DNA of 64,000 nt from Euborellia annulipes (Eukaryota > Arthropoda > Insecta > Dermaptera > Anisolabididae): NCBI GenBank assembly GCA_023213315.1, contig JAKCPI010003277.1, positions 186,001 to 250,000 on the forward strand, given 5' to 3'. The position numbers and the translations under genes are program-made. The notes beneath the pieces are model-generated. The model was not told the origin of the DNA. It saw only the letters and a program-made list of their open reading frames with translations, and searched no databases. Positions 63,676 through 64,000 of the stretch are shown piece by piece. Numbering within the stretch: position 1 is the stretch's first letter; the number at the start of each line of letters is the position of its first letter.

Positions 63676-63835
63676 AAAACACAAGGTTATATATTTCAAT
63701 ATATTATTTATTAGTATAAAAACTTGATACGTATTTCTACAATCAGTGTGTCATCTTCATAAGTAATAATAATATAGTGTTTATACTAATTAATAATATA
63801 TTGAAACATAAAACTAGAGCCAACGGCTACAAATT
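63676..63835. mobile_element. Foldback relic, TTGATACGTATTTC family
   Basis: ACACAAGGTTATATATTTCA, AATATATTATTTATTAGTAT and ACTTGATACGTATTTCTAC, then the inverse (ATACTAATTAATAATATATT) and AGAGCCAACGGCTAC. Same layout as 37.44 and 58.48 kb. The GAAA side of the core is lost on the right arm. Confidence 0.55.
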
Positions 63836-64000
63836 TAAATTTAAATAATTTTTTATTAGCCCCTATTTCATAAAGACTGACAATGCGACAATTGTCAAAA
63901 ATTGACATAAATTGTCAAGCTTACACTATGCTAATTAATATTTTATTGTGGACTACAGAAAAACAGTTAAATTACAATTATTATCAATACATTTCATAAA

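Overview
The window is AT-rich metazoan nuclear DNA. It has no bacterial-type operons or Shine-Dalgarno signals, and it carries tRNA-derived SINEs, a non-LTR retrotransposon, many MITE-like DNA transposons and microsatellites. Families of this kind and the TCAGT-type initiator candidate suit an arthropod-like invertebrate, but nothing seen here fixes the species. No complete host protein-coding gene is supported. The only strongly recognisable proteins belong to one damaged LINE (27.8-31.6 kb; ORF1 relic plus endonuclease/reverse transcriptase ORF2).

Layout. 0-5 kb: a 597-bp foldback, nested MITEs and SINE relics. 5.16-10.87 kb: two copies of a tandem-repeat-bearing transposon (TIR CAGWGGCGTACCGAGG) that share one 8-bp flank, TCGAAAAG, at their OUTER ends only, so the 5.7-kb block looks like a composite transposon. 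Inside it lie a 99-bp satellite and a 115-bp perfect inverted repeat. 11-22 kb: several copies of a ~1-kb family, here called RepA, with SINE insertions, plus a 15-bp minisatellite made of CRE octamers. 22.4-22.8 kb: a GC-richer island with features of a promoter and first exon (+ strand). 27.6-31.7 kb: the LINE inserted into a SINE. 32-35 kb: TA-, TTAA- and 8-bp-TSD elements. 36-48 kb: nested RepA/hAT/MITE/retrocopy, and a 1.16-kb element with ~270-bp TIRs and a 9-bp TSD. 48-64 kb: more RepA, foldbacks with a hammerhead-like core, a candidate recursive splice site (53.36 kb) and weak candidate exons (58.2 and 62.3 kb).

Interpretation. Several insertions sit inside members of other repeat families, so the unfilled copies act as empty-site controls and target-site duplications can be read directly: 8 bp for hAT-like MITEs, TA for mariner-like MITEs, TTAA, 9 bp, and 10-16 bp for SINEs and retrocopies. 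The most unusual signals are RepA (17 copies, a hairpin at each end, no recognised superfamily); at least six foldbacks from different sequence families that share a CTGANGA-stem-GAAA core like the hammerhead motifs of Penelope-like elements; and the composite transposon. If the 22.4-kb island is a real promoter, most of the window to its right would be a giant intron, but this is inference and needs transcript data.
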